A stretch of 64,000 nt of DNA from Promethearchaeota archaeon (GCA_016840165.1 JAEOSU010000051.1:1-64000); one strand, 5' to 3'. Shown: positions 53,023-61,794, counted from the first letter of the stretch. Notes: generated by a model not told the origin, from the sequence alone. Program-made: numbers and translations.

Positions 53023-54822
53023 ATGTTTTATGGATTAGAAGCTGAAGAGTATGATAGAACCTATAAGGACCGAAATTTATTGCGACGAATTTTCTCCTTT
53101 TTTGCCCCATATAAACGTTACATGATAATTGTAGTCCTATTTTTAACACTTTCTTCATTGATTACGTCATTTGTCCCCTTAATAACTTCGATAGCAATAA
53201 ACAACATCAATGAAAGTGCAGGGATTACTTATTTAATCTTTTTAATCGTATTGATCTTAAGTTTTAATATTTTAAGCTTTGTATTTAATTACTTTCGTCA
53301 AATCAATGGTGCCAAAGCAGTTGCAAATGTAGTACTTGATTTAAGAGGAGAGGCAACGAAATCTATTCTAGATCATGATCTCTCATTTTTTGATAAAAAT
53401 CCAATCGGAAAAATTGTCAGTCGTATCAATTCTGATAGTAGAGACTTTGGTCAGACTGTTGAGCTCTCATTAGAAGTTATTTCTTCTTTGGTAGTGATGA
53501 TCATAATCATTCTTCTTCTTTCTTTAATTAATATTGCCTTAACACTCATCATGCTTATAGCTATCCCTCTCTTTTTTGTTGTAGCCCTTGCTTTTCGAAA
53601 ATTTGCAAGAAAGATGACGCTTCTTGGGCAACGAGCTCTCGCATCGGTTAATTCCTTCGTAAAAGAAAGTTTTTCTGGGATTCAAATTGCAAAAACGTTC
53701 CGTCAGGAGCAAAAATTATATGATCAGTTCGAAAAAGTAAATCTACAATCATATAAGGTTAACTTAAAGCGAGCATTCTTGTTAAATGCAATTTTTCCCT
53801 CGTTAGGAATAGTTCAAGGAATAGTAACTACATTTTTAGTCTATTTAGGAGGCAATTTTTTAATCTTTGATACAATTAATATTGGAGATTTCAATATGTT
53901 TATTCAAAGTCTTAACTTGCTTTTCTTTCCCCTCTTAACCATTGCTTCATTTTGGCCTCAATTTCAATCAGGATTATCTGCTTCCGAAAGAATTTTTGCT
54001 ATAATTGATACACCTCCAGTTGTAATTCAAACCGGTGATATTATCCCTGGAAAGTTAACTGGAGAGATTGAATTTAAAAATCTCACCTTTCAATATGAAG
54101 AGAATAAAAAAGTGTTTGATAACTTTAATCTGAAGATTAAACCAGGGGAATCACTCGCTATTGTAGGACATACGGGTGCTGGTAAGTCAAGTATTGCAAA
54201 CTTATTAGCAAGATTTTATGAATTTCAAGAAGGTGATATCGTGATTGACGGAAAAAGTATTAGAAACTTCAAACTCCAAGCTTATCGCCAACAAATTGGA
54301 ATAATCCCCCAAGTTCCATTTTTATGGGCTGATACCGTTGAGCATAATATAAGTTATGGATGTACTTCTGCATCATGTGATGATGTCATTTCTGCTTTAG
54401 ATAAGGCAGGTGGTTCAGAATGGGTTAATAATCTCCCAAATGGATTAGATACTATGGTTGGAGAGCGCGGTAGTCTACTTTCCATGGGACAACGGCAGTT
54501 AGTTGCCTTCGCTCGCGTATTATTAGAAAATCCCTCCATCTTAATTTTAGATGAAGCTACGGCTTCGGTTGATCCATTCACGGAAACGCGGATTCAAGAT
54601 GCCCTCGAGAAGACAATCGAGGGAAGAACCTCGATAGTTATTGCTCATCGCTTATGGACAGTACGACACGTCGATAGAATAATTGTTCTGGATAAAGGAA
54701 AGATAATTGAAGAGGGTAATCATGACGAACTCATGAAGCGTAATGGATACTATGCTGATCTTTATAATACTTATTTCAGACACCAATCTCTGAAGTATAT
54801 CGAAGAAATGGGAAAAACTTAA
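53023..54822 (+). CDS. Heterodimeric ABC exporter, catalytic subunit
   Basis: 600 residues from the ATG at 53023, with one base between the stop of the first subunit and this start; a GTG at 53008 would overlap it by 14 bases. Six helices (about 25-320) are followed by an ATPase with Walker A GHTGAGKSS, signature LSMGQRQL, Walker B ILILDEATASVD (canonical Glu) and switch VIAHRLWTVRHVD. The signature here is degenerate (LSMGQ, not LSGGQ), complementing the degenerate Walker B of the partner. The two form one pump with one active and one silent ATP site. Confidence 0.92.
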   Translation: MFYGLEAEEYDRTYKDRNLLRRIFSFFAPYKRYMIIVVLFLTLSSLITSFVPLITSIAINNINESAGITYLIFLIVLILSFNILSFVFNYFRQINGAKAVANVVLDLRGEATKSILDHDLSFFDKNPIGKIVSRINSDSRDFGQTVELSLEVISSLVVMIIIILLLSLINIALTLIMLIAIPLFFVVALAFRKFARKMTLLGQRALASVNSFVKESFSGIQIAKTFRQEQKLYDQFEKVNLQSYKVNLKRAFLLNAIFPSLGIVQGIVTTFLVYLGGNFLIFDTINIGDFNMFIQSLNLLFFPLLTIASFWPQFQSGLSASERIFAIIDTPPVVIQTGDIIPGKLTGEIEFKNLTFQYEENKKVFDNFNLKIKPGESLAIVGHTGAGKSSIANLLARFYEFQEGDIVIDGKSIRNFKLQAYRQQIGIIPQVPFLWADTVEHNISYGCTSASCDDVISALDKAGGSEWVNNLPNGLDTMVGERGSLLSMGQRQLVAFARVLLENPSILILDEATASVDPFTETRIQDALEKTIEGRTSIVIAHRLWTVRHVDRIIVLDKGKIIEEGNHDELMKRNGYYADLYNTYFRHQSLKYIEEMGKT

Positions 54823-54876
54823 GTCATTTTCTCTCTAATTCTAAATATTTAATAATAGATTGGTTGAATTATTACT

Positions 54877-55548
54877 ATGAACTTAGAAAAATGGAAACGA
54901 ATTGCAGCTATCTGTGAGATCTTAGGATCTTTTCTATTTTTTCTCTTGATACTAATAGCAATGTTTTTTTATCCGGGGGGCACGATGGACAACCCTTCAT
55001 CTCCGGGATATTACTTTTGGGGTAATACTATTAGTGATTTAGGCAGAATAATTTCACATAATGGTGCCTTCAATATTATTTCGATGGTATTATTTACGAT
55101 TGGTATAGCCGCTCTTGCCTTGCTATCAATTCCACTATATATTGTCTTCCCTAAGATATTTTCAGCAAGTAAATTTGAATCAATTTCTGCGAGAGTCGGT
55201 TCCTTACTTGGATATATAGCTACGATTGGTTGGATTGGTGTACTTTTTTTCCCTGCGGATATTTCAAATGATATTCATTGGATCTTTGCCTATCTCATCT
55301 ATATCGCTTTCTTTTTCAGTGGGTTCTTCTACACTATCTCGCTATTTCTAAATAAAAAAATCTCTAAAACCTATGCAATAATCTTTACTATCTACTGCAT
55401 TATTCATTTTATATCTCTAATGATTATTATCATCGGTATCCCCATCGCACGAATTTATTTAGTAGTTGGACAAAAAATAGCCCATATCTCCTCTTTAATT
55501 AGCTATTTCATCTTAGGCTATGGACTATTAAAATATAAATTAAATTAA
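54877..55548 (+). CDS. DUF998-like membrane protein
   Basis: 223 residues with six transmembrane helices. The first loop after helix 1 (MDNPSSPGYYFWGNTISDLG) and the GAFNIISMVLF start of helix 2 fit the DUF998 family, whose function is unknown. Other regions are LLSIPLYIVFPKIF and GWIGVLFFPADISNDIHW. It lies 54 bases after the exporter operon on the same strand and could be its last gene. A role in membrane handling is only a guess. Confidence 0.65.
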   Translation: MNLEKWKRIAAICEILGSFLFFLLILIAMFFYPGGTMDNPSSPGYYFWGNTISDLGRIISHNGAFNIISMVLFTIGIAALALLSIPLYIVFPKIFSASKFESISARVGSLLGYIATIGWIGVLFFPADISNDIHWIFAYLIYIAFFFSGFFYTISLFLNKKISKTYAIIFTIYCIIHFISLMIIIIGIPIARIYLVVGQKIAHISSLISYFILGYGLLKYKLN

Positions 55549-55550
55549 CT

Positions 55551-55562
55551 CTCTTTTTTTTA
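55551..55562 (+). terminator. Oligo-T terminator candidate
   Basis: A T-rich run directly after the DUF998-like gene stop, in the narrow gap before the convergent glutamine synthetase gene. Confidence 0.35.
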
Positions 55563-55600
55563 CTTTCTTAATATTAATGAAAAATTAAAAAAATTGATTA

Positions 55601-56959
55601 TTAGAGCCTATTGATATATCGATTTCGTTCCCATTCACTTACTATAACTCGATATGCATCATTTTCCTCTAATTTCGCATAGTAAAAATTCTTAAAGGGT
55701 TCCTCTCCAAACACTTCCTTCATGAACTCGGAACTATAGAATTCTCCTAATGCCTCGCTTAAACTACCGGGAAGGGAATTTATACCTTCTTTAATCATTT
55801 CCTTAGTGGTGAGATGATAAACATTTCGATCTGTTGGCTCGGGAATTTCAATATCATTGGAGAGAACCCCATCCATTCCCGTCTGTAATAAGACCGCAAA
55901 CTGTAAATAAGGATTTCCTGCCGGATCCGGACATCGTATTTCACATCTTGCGGCCGAGGATTTATTATGAAAATCAGGAACTCTAATCAAGGGAGATCTA
56001 TTCCTAAACCCCCATGCTATATAAACTGGAGCTTCATATCCCGGGACTAATCGCTTATAGGAGTTTGGCCAACTGCTTAAAACCGCACACATCGCTTTCG
56101 CATGCCGAAGTTGACCCGCAATCCATTTCTTCATAAGTAACGAGATATTGTCCTTATCATTCTCGTCATAAAACGCATTAGTTCCATTTTTCCAAAGACT
56201 TTGATGACAATGCATACCACTTCCATTTATTCCATCAAAAGGTTTAGGCATAAATGTTGCGGTCATATTATTCATTGCAGCAACTATTTTAATGATTGCT
56301 TTGATTGTTATAGTATTATCTGCTGAATTCACAGCCTCATCATAGCGAAAATCTATCTCATGCTGCCCATATGCTACTTCATGATGGAGAGCCTCGATCT
56401 CAATTCCCATCGCATCGCAATATTGAGCAATTGAATATCGCATTCGCTCGTTAATATCATAGGGATCATAGTCAAAATACCCGCGCATGTCTGACGGTTT
56501 AAATGCTGCTTCTCTCGCTTCTTGGTTCAAGATGAAAAATTCCATTTCAGGGGCACACAAGTACTTAAAGCCATGTTCTTCAGCTTTTTTCACTGCTCTT
56601 TGAAGAATGTATCGTGGATCTCCTTCATACCGATTTCCATCTGGTTTATATATATCACAAATGACACGAGCCACCCGATTACTATTTGTTCTCCATGGAA
56701 GCATATAAAATGTGCTTGGATCAGGCAATGCGACTTTGTCAGATTCCTCAATCGCTCCATAACCCGTTATAGAACTTCCGTCGAAATTCTCTCCATCCTG
56801 AAAAAAATCCTCAATGCGTTTCGAATTAATCTCAAAGGACTTGATAATACCATGGATATCAGTAAATTGAAGGTAAATAAATTTAATCTCCTCTTCTTTC
56901 ACCTTCTCAATTACCGCGTCACATAATTCTTTTCTATTAGGATCGTTTTTTTCAATCAT
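55601..56959 (-). CDS. glnA: Glutamine synthetase, type I
   Basis: 452 residues. The N-terminal beta-grasp domain has FIYLQFTDIHGIIKSFEI and NFDGSSITGYGAIEESD. The catalytic barrel contains CAPEMEFFIL, EVAYGQHEIDFRY, GSGMHCHQSLW, the ATP segment RNRSPLIRVP and the glutamate-binding AARCEIRCPDPAGNPYLQFA. It makes glutamine from glutamate, ammonia and ATP. I do not see the tyrosine adenylylation site of enteric enzymes, so control is probably by feedback. Its product feeds CarA and PyrG elsewhere in this window, though that is not a linked operon. Confidence 0.96.
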   Translation of the reverse strand: MIEKNDPNRKELCDAVIEKVKEEEIKFIYLQFTDIHGIIKSFEINSKRIEDFFQDGENFDGSSITGYGAIEESDKVALPDPSTFYMLPWRTNSNRVARVICDIYKPDGNRYEGDPRYILQRAVKKAEEHGFKYLCAPEMEFFILNQEAREAAFKPSDMRGYFDYDPYDINERMRYSIAQYCDAMGIEIEALHHEVAYGQHEIDFRYDEAVNSADNTITIKAIIKIVAAMNNMTATFMPKPFDGINGSGMHCHQSLWKNGTNAFYDENDKDNISLLMKKWIAGQLRHAKAMCAVLSSWPNSYKRLVPGYEAPVYIAWGFRNRSPLIRVPDFHNKSSAARCEIRCPDPAGNPYLQFAVLLQTGMDGVLSNDIEIPEPTDRNVYHLTTKEMIKEGINSLPGSLSEALGEFYSSEFMKEVFGEEPFKNFYYAKLEENDAYRVIVSEWERNRYINRL

Positions 56960-57011
56960 AGTTTCTCAAATCTTTAATTATTAAATTTTAAGTCATATTC
57001 TAATTTTTTAA

Positions 57012-57425
57012 CTACTCATAGGTTAGTAAAGAGTCCGTTCTTTCCTTAAAAAATTCCATAAAATCATCCACTATTTTAGATTTAATATCCAGTCTAACTT
57101 TCTCAATAGATTCTTCTAAACATGCTCGCAACTTAATAGCAGAGTCGGAGTTCCAGAAATAATGCGTAGGACCCTTATTTTTATAATTTCGTGGTTCTTT
57201 CGTGATACAAAAGTCGATTCTTTTACTACCAGATCTAATAATAGGGATGGTACCCTTATGAATGAATCGGTCACAGTTCCATTTGTAAAAATTTATCGTA
57301 GAGGCCTCGACAAAAATCTCTGATTTAGTCAATCCACTATATATCGCATATTCTTCACATTCACGACAAATTTTACTTTCATAAAAATACTCTTTACCAC
57401 AAATTGCGCATTTTAAGCCATGCAA
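57012..57425 (-). CDS. Zinc-ribbon protein of unknown function
   Basis: 137 residues. Two Cys pairs at the N-terminus, KCAICGKE and SKICRECEE (Cys-x2-Cys-x11-Cys-x2-Cys), would bind one zinc ion. The rest is mixed alpha/beta with RSGSKRIDFCITKEPR and a helical end (VRLDIKSKIVDDFMEFFKER). Not recognised. It is 52 bases upstream of glutamine synthetase on the same strand, so the two could share a transcript. It is likely cytosolic and could bind nucleic acid or protein. Confidence 0.65.
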   Translation of the reverse strand: MHGLKCAICGKEYFYESKICRECEEYAIYSGLTKSEIFVEASTINFYKWNCDRFIHKGTIPIIRSGSKRIDFCITKEPRNYKNKGPTHYFWNSDSAIKLRACLEESIEKVRLDIKSKIVDDFMEFFKERTDSLLTYE

Positions 57426-57587
57426 TATTAATCCTCTAATTATGATGGTAATTTTATACTAAAATAATATGCATGAAAATATATAAATTTTTATTATTGC
57501 ATCAAAATAATTATTTATTATACATTTTCTTCAAAATAATTGCTATTTATATTAAATATTTATTTAAAAATATGGAAATAATAATTT

Positions 57588-57680
57588 ATGCTTATATTGA
57601 ACTTACCTAAAAATATAAATCATATTCAGAACTTGGTAAAAGTATTAGATTTTTATTCATATCTTGGATTTCCGCTATAA
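57588..57680 (+). other. Short LRR-like reading frame, possible remnant
   Basis: ATG at 57588 reads MLILNLPKNINHIQNLVKVL, then DFYSYLGFPL and TAA. It resembles half of a leucine-rich repeat (LPxxIxxLxxLxxLDL). It overlaps the end of the minus-strand LRR fragment. Too short to be sure; it may be chance. Confidence 0.2.
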
Positions 57681-57997
57681 AAATCAGATGAAATTATCTT
57701 TAAGTTAGGTAAACAAGTCCAATTGGGCTTGAAAGGGATCTTACAATTAACAATATCAAGTAATTCAAGACGCTTGAGATGTTCAATACCCTTTAATTCT
57801 TTAATTGGATTTTCATTGAGGTAAAGTCTTTTTAAATTCCTTAGGGTATCTAATCCTCGAATTTCTTGGATCTGATTTCCCCCAAGATCTAATATTTCTA
57901 AGTGGTGGAGCTTCTCTAACCCTTCAGCCTTTTTGATCTGATTGTACTCCAAATTCAAATTTGTTAGATGTTTTAGAGAGTTAAGATTTTTATAATA
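57653..57997 (-). pseudogene. Leucine-rich-repeat fragment, 5' truncated
   Basis: The open frame runs from just after a TAA at 57998-58000 to the stop at 57653. It reads NLNSLKHLTNLNLEYNQI, KKAEGLEKLHHLEILDLGGNQI, QEIRGLDTLRNLKRLYLNENPI, KELKGIEHLKRLELLDIVNC and a closing cap. Four or so 22-residue LRRs are visible. No ATG exists; a TTG at 57958 starts inside a repeat, so the true N-terminus is missing. The frame starts in the stop region of the preceding gene, and the N-terminal domain typical of these proteins is at 59660-60154 on the same strand. A split gene is likely; a frameshifted fusion to the preceding gene is the alternative. Confidence 0.65.
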
Positions 57998-59396
57998 TTA
58001 TAAACGGTGAAATTATTTCTAATGGTAATACTAATGGTCTTTCTTCCGCTATCACCAAGTAGCAAGCCTCATTAACTATAACAAAATCTGAGAAAAATTC
58101 ATCTCTGTGTCCATCATCAAACAAGACATACACATATTGATTATCTCCGAGCTCACCTAGCTCAGTTGTGAATTTATCTGTAATCTTAGTCTTAATATTA
58201 TTCTCGTTTAATTTTTGTAAAATTAGATTTTTTTTATTTTGATTATTACTCTCTATATCGATTATTGGTTCGTTTATCAGGAATTCTCTCCTATTCACGA
58301 ATTCAATTCTATACTTAATCATGATCGTATCTTGTTCTTCAGTAAAGATGAGCCAAATAATATCAATGATATGGGGATTTGTAAGGACTGGTTGGCAATG
58401 AAAATGCACATGTACAGAGAAGGTTTCTATGATGTAGCCATGCCCACTAGATCTACGTACTGTAAACATGTTTGCTACTTCTTCCTTTGTTATTATATTA
58501 TCAGTAAGGGGTTTAAGTTTAATGCTTTTGATGATTGTGTCTCCAAAATAAACGACACGTAGCATTGGTGCCCTTGTCAAATAGCGAAGATTGATTGTTA
58601 TGGGGATTTGATCATATACATCAAATGTACGAGTAATTCCCAAAATATTATCAATATCCCCGCTTGCAAAACCCCTAGAATAGGATGAAAAGTAATATGA
58701 AGTTACTTGAACCTTTCTTGACAAAGCTAATGAAGGATGGGGGTATATCCGAATTGAATTTGCAGGGGCTCTTTTTCCATCTCGTTGAAATTGACGGATA
58801 TCTTGATTCATATAATGTTTTACGTCATAAGGATAGGTTTTGTCCAATGAATAATATTTACTTTTTCCTTCGCAATTTTGTTTTTTAAATATTTCAAATC
58901 CTGTAGGCGGAGGATCGACAAAGACATTATCTAGGACTAATGTCTTTTCCATACTTCCTGATTTCCCCTTGAGAGTTATCTTTAGAACGGTGTGATTAAA
59001 TGGGGTGATAAAGTTAAATACAAAATGCCCTGGACTTAGTTGAATTATGCCAACAACATTTAGTGGTGTGGTATTATCAGGTCTTTCATCTATTATGGTC
59101 ACTTGCACCTCTTCATTTTTAAGAGGAAACCATTGTTCTGTTCCATCTTCATGATACACAATCCCTGCAGTAAATGAGAGCGTTGCTAGTCTTAACGCTG
59201 GTAGGAGTGCATAAGAGTTTATTAAATCAAATCCATTTAAGGTGATATCTGAAAATTCTACATGATCTATGCCTTGAGCGAAACGATCTTTAAGTTTTGA
59301 AGATAATTTAACCTCCAAATCTTTAACACTGTATAATCCTTTAATGGTATATCGCTCTTCTGATATGCGTCTATCGAATGGATCTCTTGGACTCAT
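57990..59396 (-). CDS. Unknown beta-rich protein, 468 residues
   Basis: Not recognised. There is no signal peptide or membrane segment. The sequence is strongly beta-patterned with alternating hydrophobic residues, e.g. LNVVGIIQLSPGHFVFNFIT, TVLKITLKGKSGSMEKTLVL and MIKYRIEFVNRREFLI. The middle carries YYFSSYSRGFASGDIDNI. It could be a jelly-roll or immunoglobulin-like structural protein, and the HEDGTEQWF and HVHFHC segments might bind metal. It lies between the two halves of an apparent LRR gene, all on the minus strand, and so may be an inserted cargo gene. The start ATG gives MSPRDPFDRRISEERY. Confidence 0.65.
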   Translation of the reverse strand: MSPRDPFDRRISEERYTIKGLYSVKDLEVKLSSKLKDRFAQGIDHVEFSDITLNGFDLINSYALLPALRLATLSFTAGIVYHEDGTEQWFPLKNEEVQVTIIDERPDNTTPLNVVGIIQLSPGHFVFNFITPFNHTVLKITLKGKSGSMEKTLVLDNVFVDPPPTGFEIFKKQNCEGKSKYYSLDKTYPYDVKHYMNQDIRQFQRDGKRAPANSIRIYPHPSLALSRKVQVTSYYFSSYSRGFASGDIDNILGITRTFDVYDQIPITINLRYLTRAPMLRVVYFGDTIIKSIKLKPLTDNIITKEEVANMFTVRRSSGHGYIIETFSVHVHFHCQPVLTNPHIIDIIWLIFTEEQDTIMIKYRIEFVNRREFLINEPIIDIESNNQNKKNLILQKLNENNIKTKITDKFTTELGELGDNQYVYVLFDDGHRDEFFSDFVIVNEACYLVIAEERPLVLPLEIISPFIIL

Positions 59397-59483
59397 AAGT
59401 ATAATTTTTATTCACTAATTTAAAAATGTTTTCATTTTTTTACATTTTTGTAAGTTATAAAGATATTTTGCGTAAGCATCAAA

Positions 59484-59570
59484 ATGTCTTATATAATTGA
59501 AATTGAAGAACAAAATAAGTTGCTTGGTAAAATCATACTCGATTCATCTAAAGGGAATAGATTCTGGTGA
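59484..59570 (+). other. 28-residue reading frame in the gap, doubtful
   Basis: ATG at 59484 reads MSYIIEIEEQNKLLGKIILD and SSKGNRFW to TGA, with coding-like composition that continues HTPSYILQRK after the stop. The 264-base gap holds nothing else that I can identify. It may be a remnant of a small gene. Confidence 0.2.
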
Positions 59571-59659
59571 CATACCCCCTCATATATACTACAAAGGAAA
59601 TAATAAGCCGTTATTCTCTATAATCATACCAATTTTCTTATTTTATTATTTTAATTTAT

Positions 59660-60154
59660 CTATATATAGATGTCAATTTTATCTAAAAATTCTAATGGTA
59701 AATAATTAAGATATCCTTCTTTTTTCAGATATTCTATCACAGTCGGATGACCACTTTTATATCGTTTCATAACCTCCTTAGGTAAAACCATCTTAGCCTG
59801 AGGATCTCCGACCATATATAACTCTTTTAATAAAGGAAAAGCAATATTTCGATGCAATAATCTTGTATCATACTTCATCTCAGACCAAGCCTGCAAATTG
59901 GAACAAGTCCCCCAGAAAATATCCTCAGGAGATATTTCTTTAACTTTTCGACGATTATACTCCATAGTACGATCCAAACTTTCAGCTACTTCGTCTATTG
60001 AATCTCTATACTTATTTGGTTCTATTTTACTATTAAGGCTCTCTAGAAGTAAAAATTTACATTGCCGGAAAAATTTCTCATTAATATAAATGTTGGAAAC
60101 TTTTCCTTCTAATCTTACAGTAATATACTCATTAATCTTAAATTCTTCTTTCAT
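59660..60154 (-). CDS. N-terminal domain of an LRR-type protein, probably separated from its repeats
   Basis: 164 residues, cytosolic. The segment ISPEDIFWGTCSNLQAWSEM, then KYDTRLLHRNIAFPLLKELY, MVGDPQAKMVLPKEVMKRY and KSGHPTVIEYLKKEGYL, is one I recognise as the helical N-terminal region of large lokiarchaeal LRR proteins, where repeats follow directly. Here the protein stops at YLPLEFLDKIDIYI. LRR repeats resume 1.7 kb downstream on the same strand (57653-57997). Recognition is from memory of the family, not from a search. The domain alone may still be made. Confidence 0.65.
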   Translation of the reverse strand: MKEEFKINEYITVRLEGKVSNIYINEKFFRQCKFLLLESLNSKIEPNKYRDSIDEVAESLDRTMEYNRRKVKEISPEDIFWGTCSNLQAWSEMKYDTRLLHRNIAFPLLKELYMVGDPQAKMVLPKEVMKRYKSGHPTVIEYLKKEGYLNYLPLEFLDKIDIYI

Positions 60155-60309
60155 AGTTATTTCAAAATGAATATCGCGAAATTTTGTCTTATTAATCTAA
60201 TAGACATCTTATTCATATATTTATTTGTATCTTTTTGATATAGAAATTTCTGAGGAATATATCAAGATTTTATAAGATTTAAATAAAAAAATAGATTATT
60301 TTTGAATTA

Positions 60310-60330
60310 ACATAATTGTGAAAATTATGT
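60310..60330 (+). promoter_or_regulatory. Perfect hairpin/operator before the DUF3303-like gene
   Basis: ACATAATT-GTGAA-AATTATGT: eight-base perfect arms with a five-base loop, 41 bases before the ATG at 60371. A TATA-like GATTTAAATAAA lies about 30 bases upstream of it, so the element falls at the likely transcription start. Confidence 0.45.
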
Positions 60331-60370
60331 CGTCGAAATCTAATAGGATAACAAAAGAGGACTAAATAAA

Positions 60371-60682
60371 ATGAGATTTATCGCGTATTTTGAACTTAAT
60401 CCAAAATATGATCCATCTGAACTTGCAGAAGTTGGAATTGATCTAATGAAGAGAAAGTTATATCCTGCTGAGGGAGTGAAAACCCTTGCATGGTACATGA
60501 CTCCCGGACTCTGGGGTATTTCAGTTTCAGAGGCAGATAGTGTAGAAGCTTTAATGAACAATGTTCATGCATGGAGGATTGCAAAACCTGGAATATTTAC
60601 ATTCTTTAAAATTGAACCAGCTATGGATACCAAAGAATTAATACCGCTTGGCGTCCAATTAGCAAAAAGAGTTAAAGAATAG
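60371..60682 (+). CDS. Small ferredoxin-like alpha/beta-barrel protein (DUF3303-like)
   Basis: 103 residues. The order beta-alpha-beta-beta-alpha-beta with MRFIAYFELNPKYDPSELAE, KLYPAEGVKTLAWYMTPGLW, GISVSEADSVEALMNNVHAW and IFTFFKIEPAMDTKELI follows the DUF3303 / dimeric alpha-beta-barrel pattern. Such proteins often have small catalytic or sensing roles, and none can be assigned here. GAGGA lies 11 bases before the ATG. The gene is monocistronic, with a palindrome in its leader. Confidence 0.65.
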   Translation: MRFIAYFELNPKYDPSELAEVGIDLMKRKLYPAEGVKTLAWYMTPGLWGISVSEADSVEALMNNVHAWRIAKPGIFTFFKIEPAMDTKELIPLGVQLAKRVKE

Positions 60683-60772
60683 AGCATATTCAAATTGATA
60701 TTAATAATTATCTTTTTTTTTATTTTAGTGTAAATTTTTTCTAAAACAAAATATTTAGATAATCCTTTTCCG

Positions 60773-60919
60773 TTATACTCGGCGGTGGATTCGTATCATC
60801 TCATCCCATAATTCTGGTTCTGAATAATGATTCTGGACAATTTCTTGAAGGGAATAAGAAGGCGGTAAACCTGAGTAGCTAACTTCTTTATTTTCATTAT
60901 CTTCTTTTTCATGATGCAT
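60773..60919 (-). CDS. 48-residue acidic small protein, unknown
   Basis: ATG at 60919 opens MHHEKEDNENKEVSYSGLPP, then SYSLQEIVQNHYSEPELWDE and MIRIHRRV to TAA. GAGGT lies eight bases upstream, a better ribosome site than most genes here have. The composition (acidic start, aromatic middle, basic end) is protein-like. No family is recognised. It fills the otherwise empty stretch between 60682 and 61069. Confidence 0.5.
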   Translation of the reverse strand: MHHEKEDNENKEVSYSGLPPSYSLQEIVQNHYSEPELWDEMIRIHRRV

Positions 60920-61068
60920 TTAAATTACCTCATTAGCAATGATAAATGCCAATATTATCAAATATATATAAAGAAAAATTTGTAATTGATGCTAGAAGAC
61001 ACAATAAATTTCTTTCTATAAAAGAATATATATTACCTAAATCCTTCTAAAAAAGGCCTTAAGTAACC

Positions 61069-61278
61069 TTGCCTGGTATTAATATAGTGGCTAAACTAAG
61101 ATGTTTGAATTGTGGAAAGACAATCCATTTCCGTGAAGGGCAAGAGACAGAGTGTCCTAGATGTGGCTCAAATGAATATATACAAGTTTCATCATTTGAA
61201 ACGTGCGTAACATGCTATTGTATTTGCGCAATCGTTATTGTTCTCACTGGTTTTATATTATTATGGGTATTCGCTTAA
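61069..61278 (+). CDS. Zinc-ribbon with membrane helix, small protein
   Basis: 69 residues from a TTG; a GTG at 61087 would start at VAKLRCLN. A zinc ribbon (LRCLNCGKTIHFREGQETEC, then PRCGSNEYIQV) with two Cys-x2-Cys pairs is followed by CVTCYCICAIVIVLTGFILL, a membrane helix with four more cysteines near its start. The ribbon should face the cytosol. Its role is unknown. It is convergent with the VOC protein gene. Confidence 0.6.
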   Translation: MPGINIVAKLRCLNCGKTIHFREGQETECPRCGSNEYIQVSSFETCVTCYCICAIVIVLTGFILLWVFA

Positions 61279-61314
61279 CTCAATTCCCGTTTTAAGGATG
61301 CTAGGATCAATTGG

Positions 61315-61794
61315 CTATTTCTTCTTTTTTTTTGGAATTATTTTCATTAGTTCAATAATAATTCCAAAAGTATCTTCAGTATCCATATAAGCATAATGCA
61401 GTTTTACAATCTGCCCCATTTGAAGCGCTTTGATTCCCTTCTTTTTAAAATCTTCAACAGATAAATCGAGATCATCGACATACCTACCAATATGGTGAAA
61501 ACCTTCTCTCCCGCTATTAATAAATTCCTGATATATGTTCTCTCCATCTAATGGCTGAATCAGTTCAATATTTAAATTGAAATATTGCGTAGTTCCTAGC
61601 TTAATAGAATTTTTCGTTTCTTTTCCACGGTATGTGATTGTCTGATCATGAAATTCGAAGAAGGTAATCTTGGGGATATTATATATTGATTCCAATATTT
61701 GAGCTTGTTTTTCTACATCTTTATAGACAAAACCTAGTTGATCTACCTTTAAATCATTTAAAATTAGTCTATTTTCTTCATTCATAATAATCAT
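61315..61794 (-). CDS. VOC (glyoxalase/methylmalonyl-CoA epimerase-like) protein
   Basis: 159 residues. A beta-alpha-beta-beta-beta module pair is visible: VDQLGFVYKDVEKQAQIL, YFNLNIELIQPLD, GFHHIGRYVDDLDLSVEDF and GIIIELMKI. Likely metal ligands are His in GFHHIG and Glu in IELIQP and IIIEL. The order resembles methylmalonyl-CoA epimerase, but sequence is not close enough to name the reaction. A lysine tail (PKKKKK) follows. The PH-like gene lies 12 bases upstream on the same strand. Confidence 0.75.
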   Translation of the reverse strand: MIIMNEENRLILNDLKVDQLGFVYKDVEKQAQILESIYNIPKITFFEFHDQTITYRGKETKNSIKLGTTQYFNLNIELIQPLDGENIYQEFINSGREGFHHIGRYVDDLDLSVEDFKKKGIKALQMGQIVKLHYAYMDTEDTFGIIIELMKIIPKKKKK

